Part shown: in pieces, positions 27,405 through 34,486 of the stretch
How the letters are laid out: every line of letters begins with the position of its first letter
How positions within the stretch are numbered: the first letter of the stretch is position 1
The notes under the pieces: model-generated
Databases searched by the model: none
Told to the model about the DNA's origin: nothing
The model's input: only the letters and a program-made list of their open reading frames with translations
Made by a program: the position numbers and the translations under genes
DNA from: Alphaproteobacteria bacterium
GTDB taxonomy: Bacteria; Pseudomonadota; Alphaproteobacteria; Rhizobiales; Xanthobacteraceae
DNA length: 64,000 bases
Reading direction: 5' to 3'
Assembly: GCA_037200445.1 (NCBI GenBank)
Contig: JBBCGH010000001.1
Coordinates: 2,542,001-2,606,000 of the forward strand

Positions 27405-28597
27405 CACCGCTCCACCAGCTGGACGCGGCGGTTGAGCAGGTTGATCACGCCGCCGATGGCGAGCCCGATCAGCACGTAGCTCGCCATGGTGATGACCATC
27501 ACCTCGAGCGGCTGGCCGGTCTGGTTGAGCACCGTGCCGCCGAACACCAGCATCAGGTCCGGATAGGCGATTGCCGCCGCGAGCGAGGAGTTCTTCAGCA
27601 GCACGATGTATTGCGTGCCGAGCGGCGGCAGGATCACGCGCAGCGCCTGCGGGATCACGATGAATCGGCTGGTCTGTCCGGGGCGAAGGCCGATGGCGCG
27701 TGCCGCATCGATCTGCCCGGAGGGCACCGCGTTGATGCCGGCGCGTACGATCTCGGCGATATAGGACGCGCCGTAGAGCGAGAGCGCGAGCGCCATCGCG
27801 ACGAATTCGGGGATCACCGTCATGCCGCCGTTGAAATTGAAGCCGGCCAGATGCGGCACGTCCCATGAGAGCGGGAATCCGGTGAGCCATGCGACGGTGA
27901 GCGGAGGCACGATCAGAAACAGCGCGATGAGGCGCACGCTGTGCAGGCCGGAGCCGGTGCGGGCGCGATGGCGCTGGTTCATCCACAGCAGCACGAGGCC
28001 GATCAGCAGCATCAGCGCGATGGCGAGCATCAGGGCGCCGAAGCCCGGCTCGAAAATGGGAGAGGGCAGATAGAGCCCGCGCTTGTTGAGGAAGGCGATG
28101 TCGAAGAGGCTGAGACTCTGCCGCGGGCTCGGCAGCGGGCGCAGCACGGCGAAATACCAGTAGAAGAGCTGCAACAGCAGCGGAACGTTGCGGATGATCT
28201 CGACGTATCCGGCCGCAACGCCGGCAACGAGCCGGTTCGAGGAAAGCCGCGCGAGACCGATGACGAAGCCGAGTATTGTCGCGAACAGGATCGCGATCGC
28301 GGTCAGCACCCCGGTGTTGAGCAGCGCGATCAGGAAGACGTCGAAGTAGCTCGCGTTCTCTCCGAAATTGAGAAGCTTCTGCGATATCTCGAACCCGGCC
28401 GGGCGCGCCAGAAACGAGAAGCCGGTGTTGATGTTGAGCCGCGCGATGTTGGTAACGACGTTCGCGGCGACCCAGGCGAGGAACGCCACGATCAGCACCA
28501 GCACCGCAGCCTGGATCGCGAAGGCGCGCCAGGCGCGTTCGCTCCGCGGCAGCGCGAAGCGCGCGCGGCGGGGAGGGGCTAAGGCTTCGGTCGACAT
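27404..28597 (-). CDS. aapQ: Amino-acid ABC transporter permease (AapQ type)
   Basis: The ATG at 28597 gives 397 residues, the expected AapQ length. The N-terminal part has FLARPAGFEISQKLLNF and GYVEIIRNVPLLLQLFYWYF, and the EAA loop is EIVRAGINAVPSGQIDAARA. It forms a heterodimeric channel with AapM, to which it is coupled (TGATG). A GTAGGGCGGGC palindrome lies between this gene and the binding-protein gene, which probably lowers expression of the permeases relative to the receptor. Confidence 0.9.
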   Translation of the reverse strand: MSTEALAPPRRARFALPRSERAWRAFAIQAAVLVLIVAFLAWVAANVVTNIARLNINTGFSFLARPAGFEISQKLLNFGENASYFDVFLIALLNTGVLTAIAILFATILGFVIGLARLSSNRLVAGVAAGYVEIIRNVPLLLQLFYWYFAVLRPLPSPRQSLSLFDIAFLNKRGLYLPSPIFEPGFGALMLAIALMLLIGLVLLWMNQRHRARTGSGLHSVRLIALFLIVPPLTVAWLTGFPLSWDVPHLAGFNFNGGMTVIPEFVAMALALSLYGASYIAEIVRAGINAVPSGQIDAARAIGLRPGQTSRFIVIPQALRVILPPLGTQYIVLLKNSSLAAAIAYPDLMLVFGGTVLNQTGQPLEVMVITMASYVLIGLAIGGVINLLNRRVQLVER

Positions 28598-28608
28598 GAG
28601 GATGAGTC

Positions 28609-28686
28609 GTAGGGCGGGCAAAGGAGCGAAGCGACGTGCCCGCCGCAGCTACATATGGCGGGCACGCTTCGCTTTGCCCGCCCTAC
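28609..28686. repeat. Intercistronic palindrome GTAGGGCGGGCAAAG
   Basis: GTAGGGCGGGCAAAG at one end is exactly inverted at the other (CTTTGCCCGCCCTAC); inside, GTGCCCGCC pairs with GGCGGGCAC. This 78-bp hairpin-forming repeat sits between aapJ and aapQ. Elements of this type are widespread in bacteria and can stabilise upstream mRNA. Confidence 0.85.
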
Positions 28687-28698
28687 ATGCATACTTTC

Positions 28699-29706
28699 TC
28701 ACCGGAACGGTGGCGCGATCATCAGGCCGCCGTCCTTCCAGAGCTTGTTCTGCCCGCGCGAGAGGCCGAGCCGCGTGCCCTCGCCGAGATGGCGCTCGAA
28801 GATCTCGCCGTAATTTCCGACCTGCTTGATCGCCTGATAGGCCCAGTCGGCGGAAAGGCCGTTCTTCTGCCCGAGGTCGTCGCCGACGCCGAGCAGGCGC
28901 TTGATTTCCGGCACCTCGCTCTTCTTCATCTCGTCGACATTGGCCTGCGTCACGCCGAGTTCTTCGGCGGCGATCAGCGCGAAGAAGGTCCAGCGCACGA
29001 TGTGCGCCCACTGGCTGTCGTTCTGGCGCACGATCGGTCCGATCGGCTCCTTGGAAATGATCTCCGGCAGGATCACGTGCGCGGCGCGATCCTTGAGCTG
29101 CAGGCCGCGCGCCGCAAGCGCCGAGCGGTCATTGGTCCAGGCATCGCAGCGGCCCTTGTCGTAGGCATTACGCGCCTCGTCGAGGTCCTGGAACGTCACG
29201 ATGCGGTAGTCCATTTTGCGCGCGCGGAAATAATCCGCGATGTTGAGCTCGGTGGTCGAGCCCTGCGCGACGCAGATCGAGGCGCCCTTCAGGTCGTTGA
29301 CGCTTTTGACGCCCATCGCCTTCGGCACCATGAAGCCCTGGCCGTCGTAGTAGACGACCATCAGGAAATCGAGGCCGCCGCCGTTGTCGCGGTTGTAGGT
29401 CCAGGTGAGGCGGTGGGTGAGCACATCGACGCCGCCGGTGGTGAGCGTCGCGAACCCGTCGCGCAGGCCGAGCGGGGAGAGCTGCACCTTGTCGGCATCG
29501 CCGAGCACCGCGGCGGCGAGCGCGCGGCAGAGGTCGACGTCGAAGCCGCGGCGCACGTTCTTGTCGTCGGTGTAGGCAAAGCCCGGCAGATTCGGCGCCG
29601 TGCCGCAGTTGACCGTGCCACGCTGCTTGATGGTGTCGAGCGTCGCGCCTTGCGCGGACGCGCAGAGAAGCGCGGCGAACACCGCCGCGAAAAATCCCCG
29701 TGTCAT
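28699..29706 (-). CDS. aapJ: Amino-acid ABC transporter substrate-binding protein (AapJ type)
   Basis: 335 residues. The signal peptide ends CASAQG. GTVNCGTAPNLPGFAYTDD and VRRGFDVDLCRALAAAVLGD are the family-3 solute-binding start; AapJ proteins share the C-G-x-x-P-x-x-P-G-F pattern. CVAQGSTTELNIADYFR and YDKGRCDAWTNDRSALAA follow as expected. The C-terminus has GNYGEIFERHLGEGT. The likely ligands are L-amino acids of broad range. It is the first gene of the aapJ-aapQ-aapM set. Confidence 0.92.
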   Translation of the reverse strand: MTRGFFAAVFAALLCASAQGATLDTIKQRGTVNCGTAPNLPGFAYTDDKNVRRGFDVDLCRALAAAVLGDADKVQLSPLGLRDGFATLTTGGVDVLTHRLTWTYNRDNGGGLDFLMVVYYDGQGFMVPKAMGVKSVNDLKGASICVAQGSTTELNIADYFRARKMDYRIVTFQDLDEARNAYDKGRCDAWTNDRSALAARGLQLKDRAAHVILPEIISKEPIGPIVRQNDSQWAHIVRWTFFALIAAEELGVTQANVDEMKKSEVPEIKRLLGVGDDLGQKNGLSADWAYQAIKQVGNYGEIFERHLGEGTRLGLSRGQNKLWKDGGLMIAPPFR

Positions 29707-29756
29707 CGTCGCCCTCCCGATTGGTCCGCTTTCGGCTCGTCCCCGCGAAAGCGTTG

Positions 29757-30806
29757 TTACTGCGGCCGCGGCCGCTCTTCGTAATAGTTCAGCTTCTGTT
29801 GCAGCGGCGTGTCGTGCACGCGGATCAGGAACGCGGGCTCCTTCGCGGCACTATGCTCGATCAGCGAGAAGCACGGCGCCGAAAACGTGTCGCCGGTCTT
29901 CCAGGCGAAGGTCTCGCCGTTGATGGTCGACTTGCCCGAGCCTTCGACGACATGATGCACCGCGGACGTCGAGCGCAGCGGCGGTTTCACGCTCTCGGCG
30001 GCGCGCAGCATCATGGCGGTGAAGCCCATGGTCGGCAGGCAGGCATCGCCGGTTTCCGGATTGACGTAGTCGAGCTCGACCGGCTCGGAGCGCGGCGTGT
30101 GCTCGGCAAGCGCGCGCAGGCCCTCGACGGCGTTGGCCCACGGGTAGCGCATCATCGGATAGGTCGGGCGCGCGTGCCCATTGCGGCGCGCCGGCACCAT
30201 GCCGGGCGTCGCATACTCGACCTCGGAGGCATCGGGACGGTTTTTCGGCGCCTGCAATTCGCGCTCGACCGAGTAGGCGGCTTCCAGATCGATGAACAGC
30301 GGCAGGTCGAGCGCATCGAGCCAGATCACCGGGCCCTTGCCGTCATGGCCGTGGTCATGCCACGCACCGCCCGGCGTCAGGATCAGGTCGCCGCGCTCCA
30401 TCATGCATTTTTCGCCGTTGACGATGGTGTAGGCGCCTTCGCCCTCGACCACGATGCGCGCGGCGCTCGGCGTGTGGCGGTGCGCCGGCGCCTTCTCGCC
30501 GGGCAGCAGCAGCTGCATGCCGCAGAAGATCGGCCCCGCGACCCGCATCGCGCCTGGCCCGCGGCCCGGATCGGAGAGGATCAGCACGCGTCGCTCGGCC
30601 TTTTCGACCGGGGTGAGCTCGCCCGCACGCAGCAGCAGCGGGCGGATCTTGTCGAAGGCCCACAGGCACGCCTTGCTCTGCGGCTGCGGCGCATCGTGCG
30701 GCAGCGCCTTGCGCATCAGCGGCCAGAGCGGCGTGGTGTTCGCGCTCGCCACCGCATCGCGGTAGTCGACTGGCAGCTCTTCCATGGTGCCGAGGTTGGT
30801 GCTCAT
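29757..30806 (-). CDS. Gentisate 1,2-dioxygenase (bicupin)
   Basis: 349 residues with two cupin domains. The N-terminal one has LLPGEKAPAHRHTPSAARIV (the iron-binding H-x-H region) and GDLILTPGGAWHDHGHDG. The C-terminal one has TSAVHHVVEGSGKSTINGE. WPLMRKALPHDAPQPQSKAC and the spacing fit gentisate 1,2-dioxygenase and salicylate 1,2-dioxygenase relatives, which open the ring of gentisate to maleylpyruvate. No maleylpyruvate isomerase or fumarylpyruvate hydrolase is adjacent, so the pathway is incomplete here. Confidence 0.88.
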   Translation of the reverse strand: MSTNLGTMEELPVDYRDAVASANTTPLWPLMRKALPHDAPQPQSKACLWAFDKIRPLLLRAGELTPVEKAERRVLILSDPGRGPGAMRVAGPIFCGMQLLLPGEKAPAHRHTPSAARIVVEGEGAYTIVNGEKCMMERGDLILTPGGAWHDHGHDGKGPVIWLDALDLPLFIDLEAAYSVERELQAPKNRPDASEVEYATPGMVPARRNGHARPTYPMMRYPWANAVEGLRALAEHTPRSEPVELDYVNPETGDACLPTMGFTAMMLRAAESVKPPLRSTSAVHHVVEGSGKSTINGETFAWKTGDTFSAPCFSLIEHSAAKEPAFLIRVHDTPLQQKLNYYEERPRPQ

Positions 30807-30925
30807 GGTGTCCTCGCGTGAGTTCTGTTGGGCCGGGGGCCGGATTGCCCCGATTCATAAGCCAACCGGGTAGGCGCGCCTAGCCTTCTGGTATGCTGCG
30901 TGCGCCGGGCCGGGGAGGAGGAACC

Positions 30926-31396
30926 GTGACAGCCGACATCGTGTCCGCCGACGCCATGGTGCTGTTGCGCCTCATCGCCGCGGCGCTGGCCGGCGTCATT
31001 CTCGGCTGGCCGCGCCAGATGAGCGAGAAGCCGATCGGCATGCGCACGCTGGCGCTGGTGTCGCTCGGCGCCGCGATGGTGACGGTGGCGGCGCTCCGTT
31101 ACGAGGGTCTCCACGGTGAGGCGAACGCGCTCAGCCGCGTGCTGCAGGGCATCGTGCAGGGCCTGACGGTCGGCGTCGGCTTCATCGGGGCGGGCGTGAT
31201 CCTGCGCGACAGCAGCACCAACAAGGTGCACGGGCTGACCACCGCGACCACCGTGCTGATTGCGGCGGCGCTCGGCATCGCCTGCGGGCTGGGGGACTGG
31301 GTGGTCGCGGCCGGCGGGCTCGTGCTGGCGCTGGCGATCCTGATCGTGCTCAAGCGCTTCGAGAGCCAAGTCACCCGCGAACCGGAAAAGCATTGA
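30926..31396 (+). CDS. MgtC/SapB family membrane protein
   Basis: A GTG at 30926 with GGGGAGGAGG just upstream gives 156 residues. The N-terminal MgtC signature is LRLIAAALAGVILGWPRQMS with KPIGMRTLALVSLGAAM, followed by GFIGAGVILRD and VHGLTTATTVLIAAALGIAC. There are about four membrane segments. It lacks the C-terminal ACT-like domain of virulence MgtC, so it is a general family member, perhaps linked to Mg homeostasis. It is divergent from the gentisate dioxygenase gene. Confidence 0.9.
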   Translation: MTADIVSADAMVLLRLIAAALAGVILGWPRQMSEKPIGMRTLALVSLGAAMVTVAALRYEGLHGEANALSRVLQGIVQGLTVGVGFIGAGVILRDSSTNKVHGLTTATTVLIAAALGIACGLGDWVVAAGGLVLALAILIVLKRFESQVTREPEKH

Positions 31397-31402
31397 TCTG
31401 GT

Positions 31403-31477
31403 TAGGCATGATCTTTTCCGAAAACCGGTGCCCATCCCGGATCACGTCCGGGACAAGCTTTTTCGGGATCATGCCTA
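31403..31477. repeat. GCATGATC-family palindrome (75 bp)
   Basis: Begins TAGGCATGATCTTTTCCGAA and ends TTTTTCGGGATCATGCCTA, with an inner inverted pair around ATCCCGGATCACGTCCGGGA. It fills the gap between mgtC and the next minus-strand gene. The outer TAGG/CCTA supplies the stop codon of that gene. Confidence 0.85.
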
Positions 31478-31801
31478 GAAAGAATACGGCCGCATCTGCC
31501 AGTCGCGGCGCCAGCCGGTGAGGCGGCCGCGGCGGAATTGCAGGATGACGCGCGTGTCGACCGGGTACCAGCCGGGCACGCTCGCCAGCCGCTCCACCAT
31601 GTAGCGCTCCGAGCCGCGCGCGCCCGAGAGATAGATCAGCGGCGCGCTGAAGACGCGCTCGACCTGATCGCGGGTCATGCCGAACAGCAGCGGGTCGTTG
31701 TAGGAGCCGAGCGGACGCTGGATCGTCTCGCCCCGCGCAAAGCCGGGGAACAGAACCAGCGCGATCAGGATCAGGGAGCGCATCCGCATGGCGGTGAGCA
31801 T
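31475..31801 (-). CDS. Small exported protein of unknown function
   Basis: 108 residues if started at the ATG at 31801; other in-frame starts are a TTG at 31825 overlapping the upstream stop, and ATGs at 31789 and 31783. The N-terminal signal peptide is MRSLILIALVLFPGFARGE. The mature part RPLGSYNDPLLFGMTRDQVE, then SAPLIYLSGARGSERYMVER and VILQFRRGRLTGWRRDWQ has a layout reminiscent of SmpA/BamE-like small envelope proteins, but I cannot assign it to the family. Probably cotranscribed with the DUF2939 gene. Confidence 0.65.
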   Translation of the reverse strand: MLTAMRMRSLILIALVLFPGFARGETIQRPLGSYNDPLLFGMTRDQVERVFSAPLIYLSGARGSERYMVERLASVPGWYPVDTRVILQFRRGRLTGWRRDWQMRPYSF

Positions 31802-31821
31802 GCGAGCCACGGGGAGAACTT

Positions 31822-32397
31822 TCAACCCGCCTTTTGCTTGACCAGCTCGCGCGCGAGACGGTCGGCCAGCTCATCAGGCAGCTCGAAGCCGGTGAGCTTC
31901 CAGGTCAGGCCTTCGAGCCTCAGGTTGACGAGGTATTGCCGCGCACGCGGCTCATTGACCGGCAGCCGCAGGCTGAAGTCGCGCAAACCGTAGCGGGCGC
32001 TGCCGTAAAGCTGCCAGACATCGCCGAGCGCGTTCCAGTTCGGCGCCGGGATGGCCGGGGGACGCTCGCCGAGCACGGGCGTCGGCCAGCCGTTCTGCAG
32101 GAACTGGGCGAGCGCGACGCGCGAGAGGATTTTCGCGATCAGAGGATCGGCAACCGCAGATGCAAGGTTGCCGATGAGGCCGCGGTCGAGCGGCAGGCCG
32201 GTTTGCCGCGCGTAGGTCGCGAGGATCTGCCCGCTGAGCGAGCGGCCGAGCGCTCCGTAGTCGACGCGCTCCTCGATCTTCGCGATGTCGCCGGACTGCA
32301 CCGCGCGCGCGAGCGCGTAGACGCCAAAGAACGGCCACGCCGACCAGGCGGCGAACAGCACGACGAGAACGATGATTGCGGCGGCGATCTTGCGCAT
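31822..32397 (-). CDS. DUF2939 domain-containing membrane-anchored protein
   Basis: 191 residues. The N-terminal anchor is IAAAIIVLVVLFAAWSAWPF, then FFGVYALARAVQSGDIAKIE and RVDYGALGRSLSGQI, which is the DUF2939 start (aliphatic anchor, then a short helical repeat over a V-D-F/Y-x-x-L motif). The remainder is periplasmic. Function is unknown. The next gene starts within about 20 bp of its stop, so the two probably form an operon of envelope proteins. Confidence 0.75.
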   Translation of the reverse strand: MRKIAAAIIVLVVLFAAWSAWPFFGVYALARAVQSGDIAKIEERVDYGALGRSLSGQILATYARQTGLPLDRGLIGNLASAVADPLIAKILSRVALAQFLQNGWPTPVLGERPPAIPAPNWNALGDVWQLYGSARYGLRDFSLRLPVNEPRARQYLVNLRLEGLTWKLTGFELPDELADRLARELVKQKAG

Positions 32398-32630
32398 CGC
32401 TGGCGCAAATGACGGTACAATGCGGCGGCTTTGTGGGCGAGACCTCAGGAAGCGGGCGCAAGTCGCCGCACCCTCTGGCGAAATCCGGCGCCCGCCTTGC
32501 GCGGCACCTTAATTCAATTGCTTCGTGTTCACCCTCCGCGCGCGAAAAGCGGTGCGTAGCGCCGCACCGTCAAATTGGGACCGCACCCGTGCGTTAGGAG
32601 TCGCGCCTGGGCGGATGATGGGAGTGGCTG

Positions 32631-32852
32631 ATGCGCACATCATGTGACGGGTTCGCTTGCGTCGCGTGCGGCGGCAACATGGATCAGCTGGATGACGTGC
32701 CGGTGCTGCAATCGCTGCGCGGCCATGTCGTTCACCGGTGTGGCGATTGCGGCCACATCCTGCTGGTGCCGGAGCACACGGGCGAGGCGAGCCTCGGCTG
32801 GCTCAATTCGCTGGACGGTGCGGGCACGATCTCGTGCGCGGCGTTGATTTAG
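32631..32852 (+). CDS. Small zinc-ribbon-like protein
   Basis: 73 residues with two C-x-x-C knuckles: CVACGGNMDQ (about 10-19) and HRCGDCGHILLVPEH (about 35-49). Four closely spaced cysteines fit a single zinc ribbon of rubredoxin-like type. No known family is recognised. A GCATGATC-family palindrome begins on its stop codon. Confidence 0.6.
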   Translation: MRTSCDGFACVACGGNMDQLDDVPVLQSLRGHVVHRCGDCGHILLVPEHTGEASLGWLNSLDGAGTISCAALI

Positions 32853-32924
32853 AGCATGATCCCGAAAAAGCTTGTCCCGGACGTGATCCGGGATGGGAAC
32901 CGGTTTTCGGAAAAGATCATGCTC
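32852..32924. repeat. GCATGATC-family palindrome (73 bp)
   Basis: Starts GAGCATGATCCCGAAAAAGC and ends TTCGGAAAAGATCATGCTC, with inner TCCCGGACGTGATCCGGGA. It is closely similar to the copy at 31403-31477 in the reverse sense. It overlaps the last base of the small zinc-ribbon gene. Confidence 0.85.
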
Positions 32925-32973
32925 AAACAAAAAGCTGGAGCGCGACTCCGATTCAACCAGGAGCGAAAGCGCT

Positions 32974-33051
32974 CTAGTGTGGCGGTTCAGAAGTCCGCAT
33001 TATTCTCGCAGCGAGTCCGAGATGCGGACTGCTGAACCTAAGCCACACTAG
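32974..33051. repeat. CTAG-ended palindrome, unit 1 of 4 (78 bp)
   Basis: Left arm CTAGTGTGGCGGTTCAGAAG and right arm CTGAACCTAAGCCACACTAG with near-perfect complementarity; the inner arms continue TCCGCAT / ATGCGGACT. It is the most divergent unit of the array in arm sequence. Confidence 0.88.
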
Positions 33052-33063
33052 ATCAAAAAGTTG

Positions 33064-33138
33064 CTAGTGTCCCGATTCCGAAGTTGGCCCTACCTTGCAG
33101 CACGCTCTGAAGCGAACTTCGGAATCGAAGGACACTAG
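33064..33138. repeat. CTAG-ended palindrome, unit 2 of 4 (75 bp)
   Basis: Left arm CTAGTGTCCCGATTCCGAAG, right arm CTTCGGAATCGAAGGACACT plus AG. It matches unit 4 read in reverse complement, including the asymmetric extra A residues on the right side. Confidence 0.88.
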
Positions 33139-33151
33139 AAACCTTATGAAT

Positions 33152-33228
33152 CTAGTGCCCTTTTGAACCTGAAGTTCGCAATCGTGTTTGCGGTTTGGTG
33201 AGTGCGAACTTCAGGTTCAGGGCACTAG
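33152..33228. repeat. CTAG-ended palindrome, unit 3 of 4 (77 bp)
   Basis: Left arm CTAGTGCCCTTTTGAACCTG, right arm CAGGTTCAGGGCACTAG. It keeps the AAGTTCGC/GCGAACTT inner stem, but the middle of both arms has changed together (GAACCTGAA instead of GATTCCGAA). Its last CTAG is shared with unit 4. Confidence 0.88.
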
Positions 33229-33299
33229 TGTCCTTTCGATTCCGAAGTTCGCATAGAACCTGCCGCACGATGTGGCGAACTTCGGAATCGGGACACTAG
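33225..33299. repeat. CTAG-ended palindrome, unit 4 of 4 (75 bp)
   Basis: Left arm CTAGTGTCCTTTCGATTCCG, right arm CGGAATCGGGACACTAG. It is an inverted relative of unit 2 and overlaps unit 3 by the four bases CTAG. The array stops 2 bp before the end of the neighbouring minus-strand gene. Confidence 0.88.
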
Positions 33300-33301
33300 C
33301 C

Positions 33302-33634
33302 TCACCGTGAACTTGTCGTTGTCCGGCCTGACCCGCGGACCCGCCTCTCTGTCCGGCCGGCCACCTCCGCCGCTTCGGAATCCTCAGGCTCAGCCGCGCT
33401 CGCTGCGGGGCGGGCCGCCTTCTCGTCTTCTGCCTGACGCAACAGCTTGCGGGCGCGCTCCGCCTGGCGCAGCGCATCGTTGATGTCCGGGTTCGGCGAG
33501 CCATCGCTGAAGAACATCACACGCTCGCAGATCGGGCACTGTCTGGAATATCCGTCCCTGACGCGGCGCGCCTTGTCGCGGAATTTTCCCTTGCAGCGCG
33601 AACAGCGCACCTGGATGGTTTCGTCGATGTCCAC
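33302..33634 (-). CDS. Small zinc-ribbon protein with charged tail
   Basis: 110 residues from a GTG at 33634. IQVRCSRCKGKFRDKARRVR and YSRQCPICERVMFFSDGS provide two C-x-x-C pairs, as expected for a zinc ribbon. A helix (INDALRQAERARKLLRQAED) and an acidic, then basic disordered tail follow. No named family is recognised. It abuts the CTAG palindrome array, which lies just beyond its 3' end. Confidence 0.7.
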   Translation of the reverse strand: MDIDETIQVRCSRCKGKFRDKARRVRDGYSRQCPICERVMFFSDGSPNPDINDALRQAERARKLLRQAEDEKAARPAASAAEPEDSEAAEVAGRTERRVRGSGRTTTSSR

Positions 33635-33909
33635 TGGCTGGGCCCTCGGAGGCCGTCAGGGTACGGCCAGAATCCTGCCGTTGGCTTAACTGGCAGGTTC
33701 GGAAGGTGCCTCGCCCATGTCGTGACGGTGCTGCAGCGAGCCATTGGAAGCCGCTGAAACATAATGAGAATCGTTGGGTCTCTCATGTCCCTCCGATACC
33801 CGAGGGTTGCGGCGCGATGCTTTGGGGCCGTTCGGCAAGCTATCCGGATAATCGAAGGCGGCGGCTCACCCCTCGATACTGTGCGCATCATCAACGCGAG
33901 GAACAGACG

Positions 33910-34137
33910 ATGATGCGCTCGATCATGCTGGCTGCACTGGTGGTCGCAGGTTTCAGCACCGCCAGCACGAGGGAGGCGGGTGCGGTGGTTTACTGCACCT
34001 ACGTTGGCTATCCCGGCGGTTGTGTCGCGAGGCCGGGTGTCGTGCTGCGGCCTCGGCCGGTCGCGCGCGCGGCGGTCCGTCATAACGTGGGAGGCAATGC
34101 GAATGGAGGCGTAAATCGCGTTGGCCGACGGCGCTGA
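33910..34137 (+). CDS. Small exported protein, unknown function
   Basis: 75 residues from the first of two adjacent ATGs. Signal peptide MMRSIMLAALVVAGFSTAS, then AVVYCTYVGYPGGCVARPGV and an Arg/Val-rich tail ending GRRR. Short exported proteins of this pattern are common in Bradyrhizobium-like genomes. No function can be assigned. Confidence 0.6.
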   Translation: MMRSIMLAALVVAGFSTASTREAGAVVYCTYVGYPGGCVARPGVVLRPRPVARAAVRHNVGGNANGGVNRVGRRR

Positions 34138-34230
34138 CACGCCCCTGACTACTCGCTGAATCGACACGCGACCTGCGGTGACCCGCAGGCCGCGCGCGTG
34201 GAGATCGTTTGTCGTACCGCGCTCTGGCGT

Positions 34231-34305
34231 TGGTGCCGGATGAGGGGATTGAACCCCCGACCTTCGGTTTACAAAACCGCTGCTCTACCGCTGAGCTAAT
34301 CCGGC
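34231..34305 (-). tRNA. tRNA-Thr (anticodon TGT)
   Basis: The minus strand starts GCCGGATTAGCTCAGCGGTA and has anticodon loop TTTGTAA, T-arm GGGGGTTCAATCCCCTC, and acceptor ATCCGGC followed by an encoded ACCA. The 7-bp acceptor stem is perfect; the first anticodon-stem pair is G-A. The CCA end is genome-encoded. Confidence 0.97.
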
Positions 34306-34390
34306 CGCCGAGGCGAGTGCGGCGGGAAATACCAGCCGCGGTCACCCGCCACAAGACGCGGCCCCGCGCGCCGCTGTAAGCCCGGAGAAG

Positions 34391-34413
34391 AAAACACCCC
34401 GCAGGGCGGGGTG
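34391..34413 (-). terminator. Second terminator downstream of the MFS gene
   Basis: Perfect 8-bp stem CACCCCGC / GCGGGGTG with an AGG loop; on the minus strand TTTTCTTC follows. It is in tandem with the hairpin at 34430-34460. Confidence 0.8.
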
Positions 34414-34429
34414 CCATGCCGCCTCAACC

Positions 34430-34460
34430 AAAAGGGCCGGCAGCTTGCGCCGCCGGCCCT
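34430..34460 (-). terminator. First terminator downstream of the MFS gene
   Basis: On the minus strand AGGGCCGGC pairs with GCCGGCCCT around an inner GC-rich loop, followed by TTTT. It lies 27 bp past the MFS stop codon. Confidence 0.85.
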
Positions 34461-34486
34461 CGATTTTGCACCTGACGAAGCAAGCG

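Noticed and set aside
26337-27986. AapM as a 549-residue protein
   Set aside because: The first 194 codons are an out-of-frame reading of aapQ. The ATG at 27404, overlapping the aapQ stop, is the natural start.
32974-33299. CRISPR array
   Set aside because: The repeated units are full palindromes that differ in sequence and orientation, without unique spacers of constant length and without cas genes.
33517-34167. Minus-strand frame of 216 codons around the small exported protein
   Set aside because: It mixes the antisense of a real gene with intergenic DNA and has no coherent protein features.
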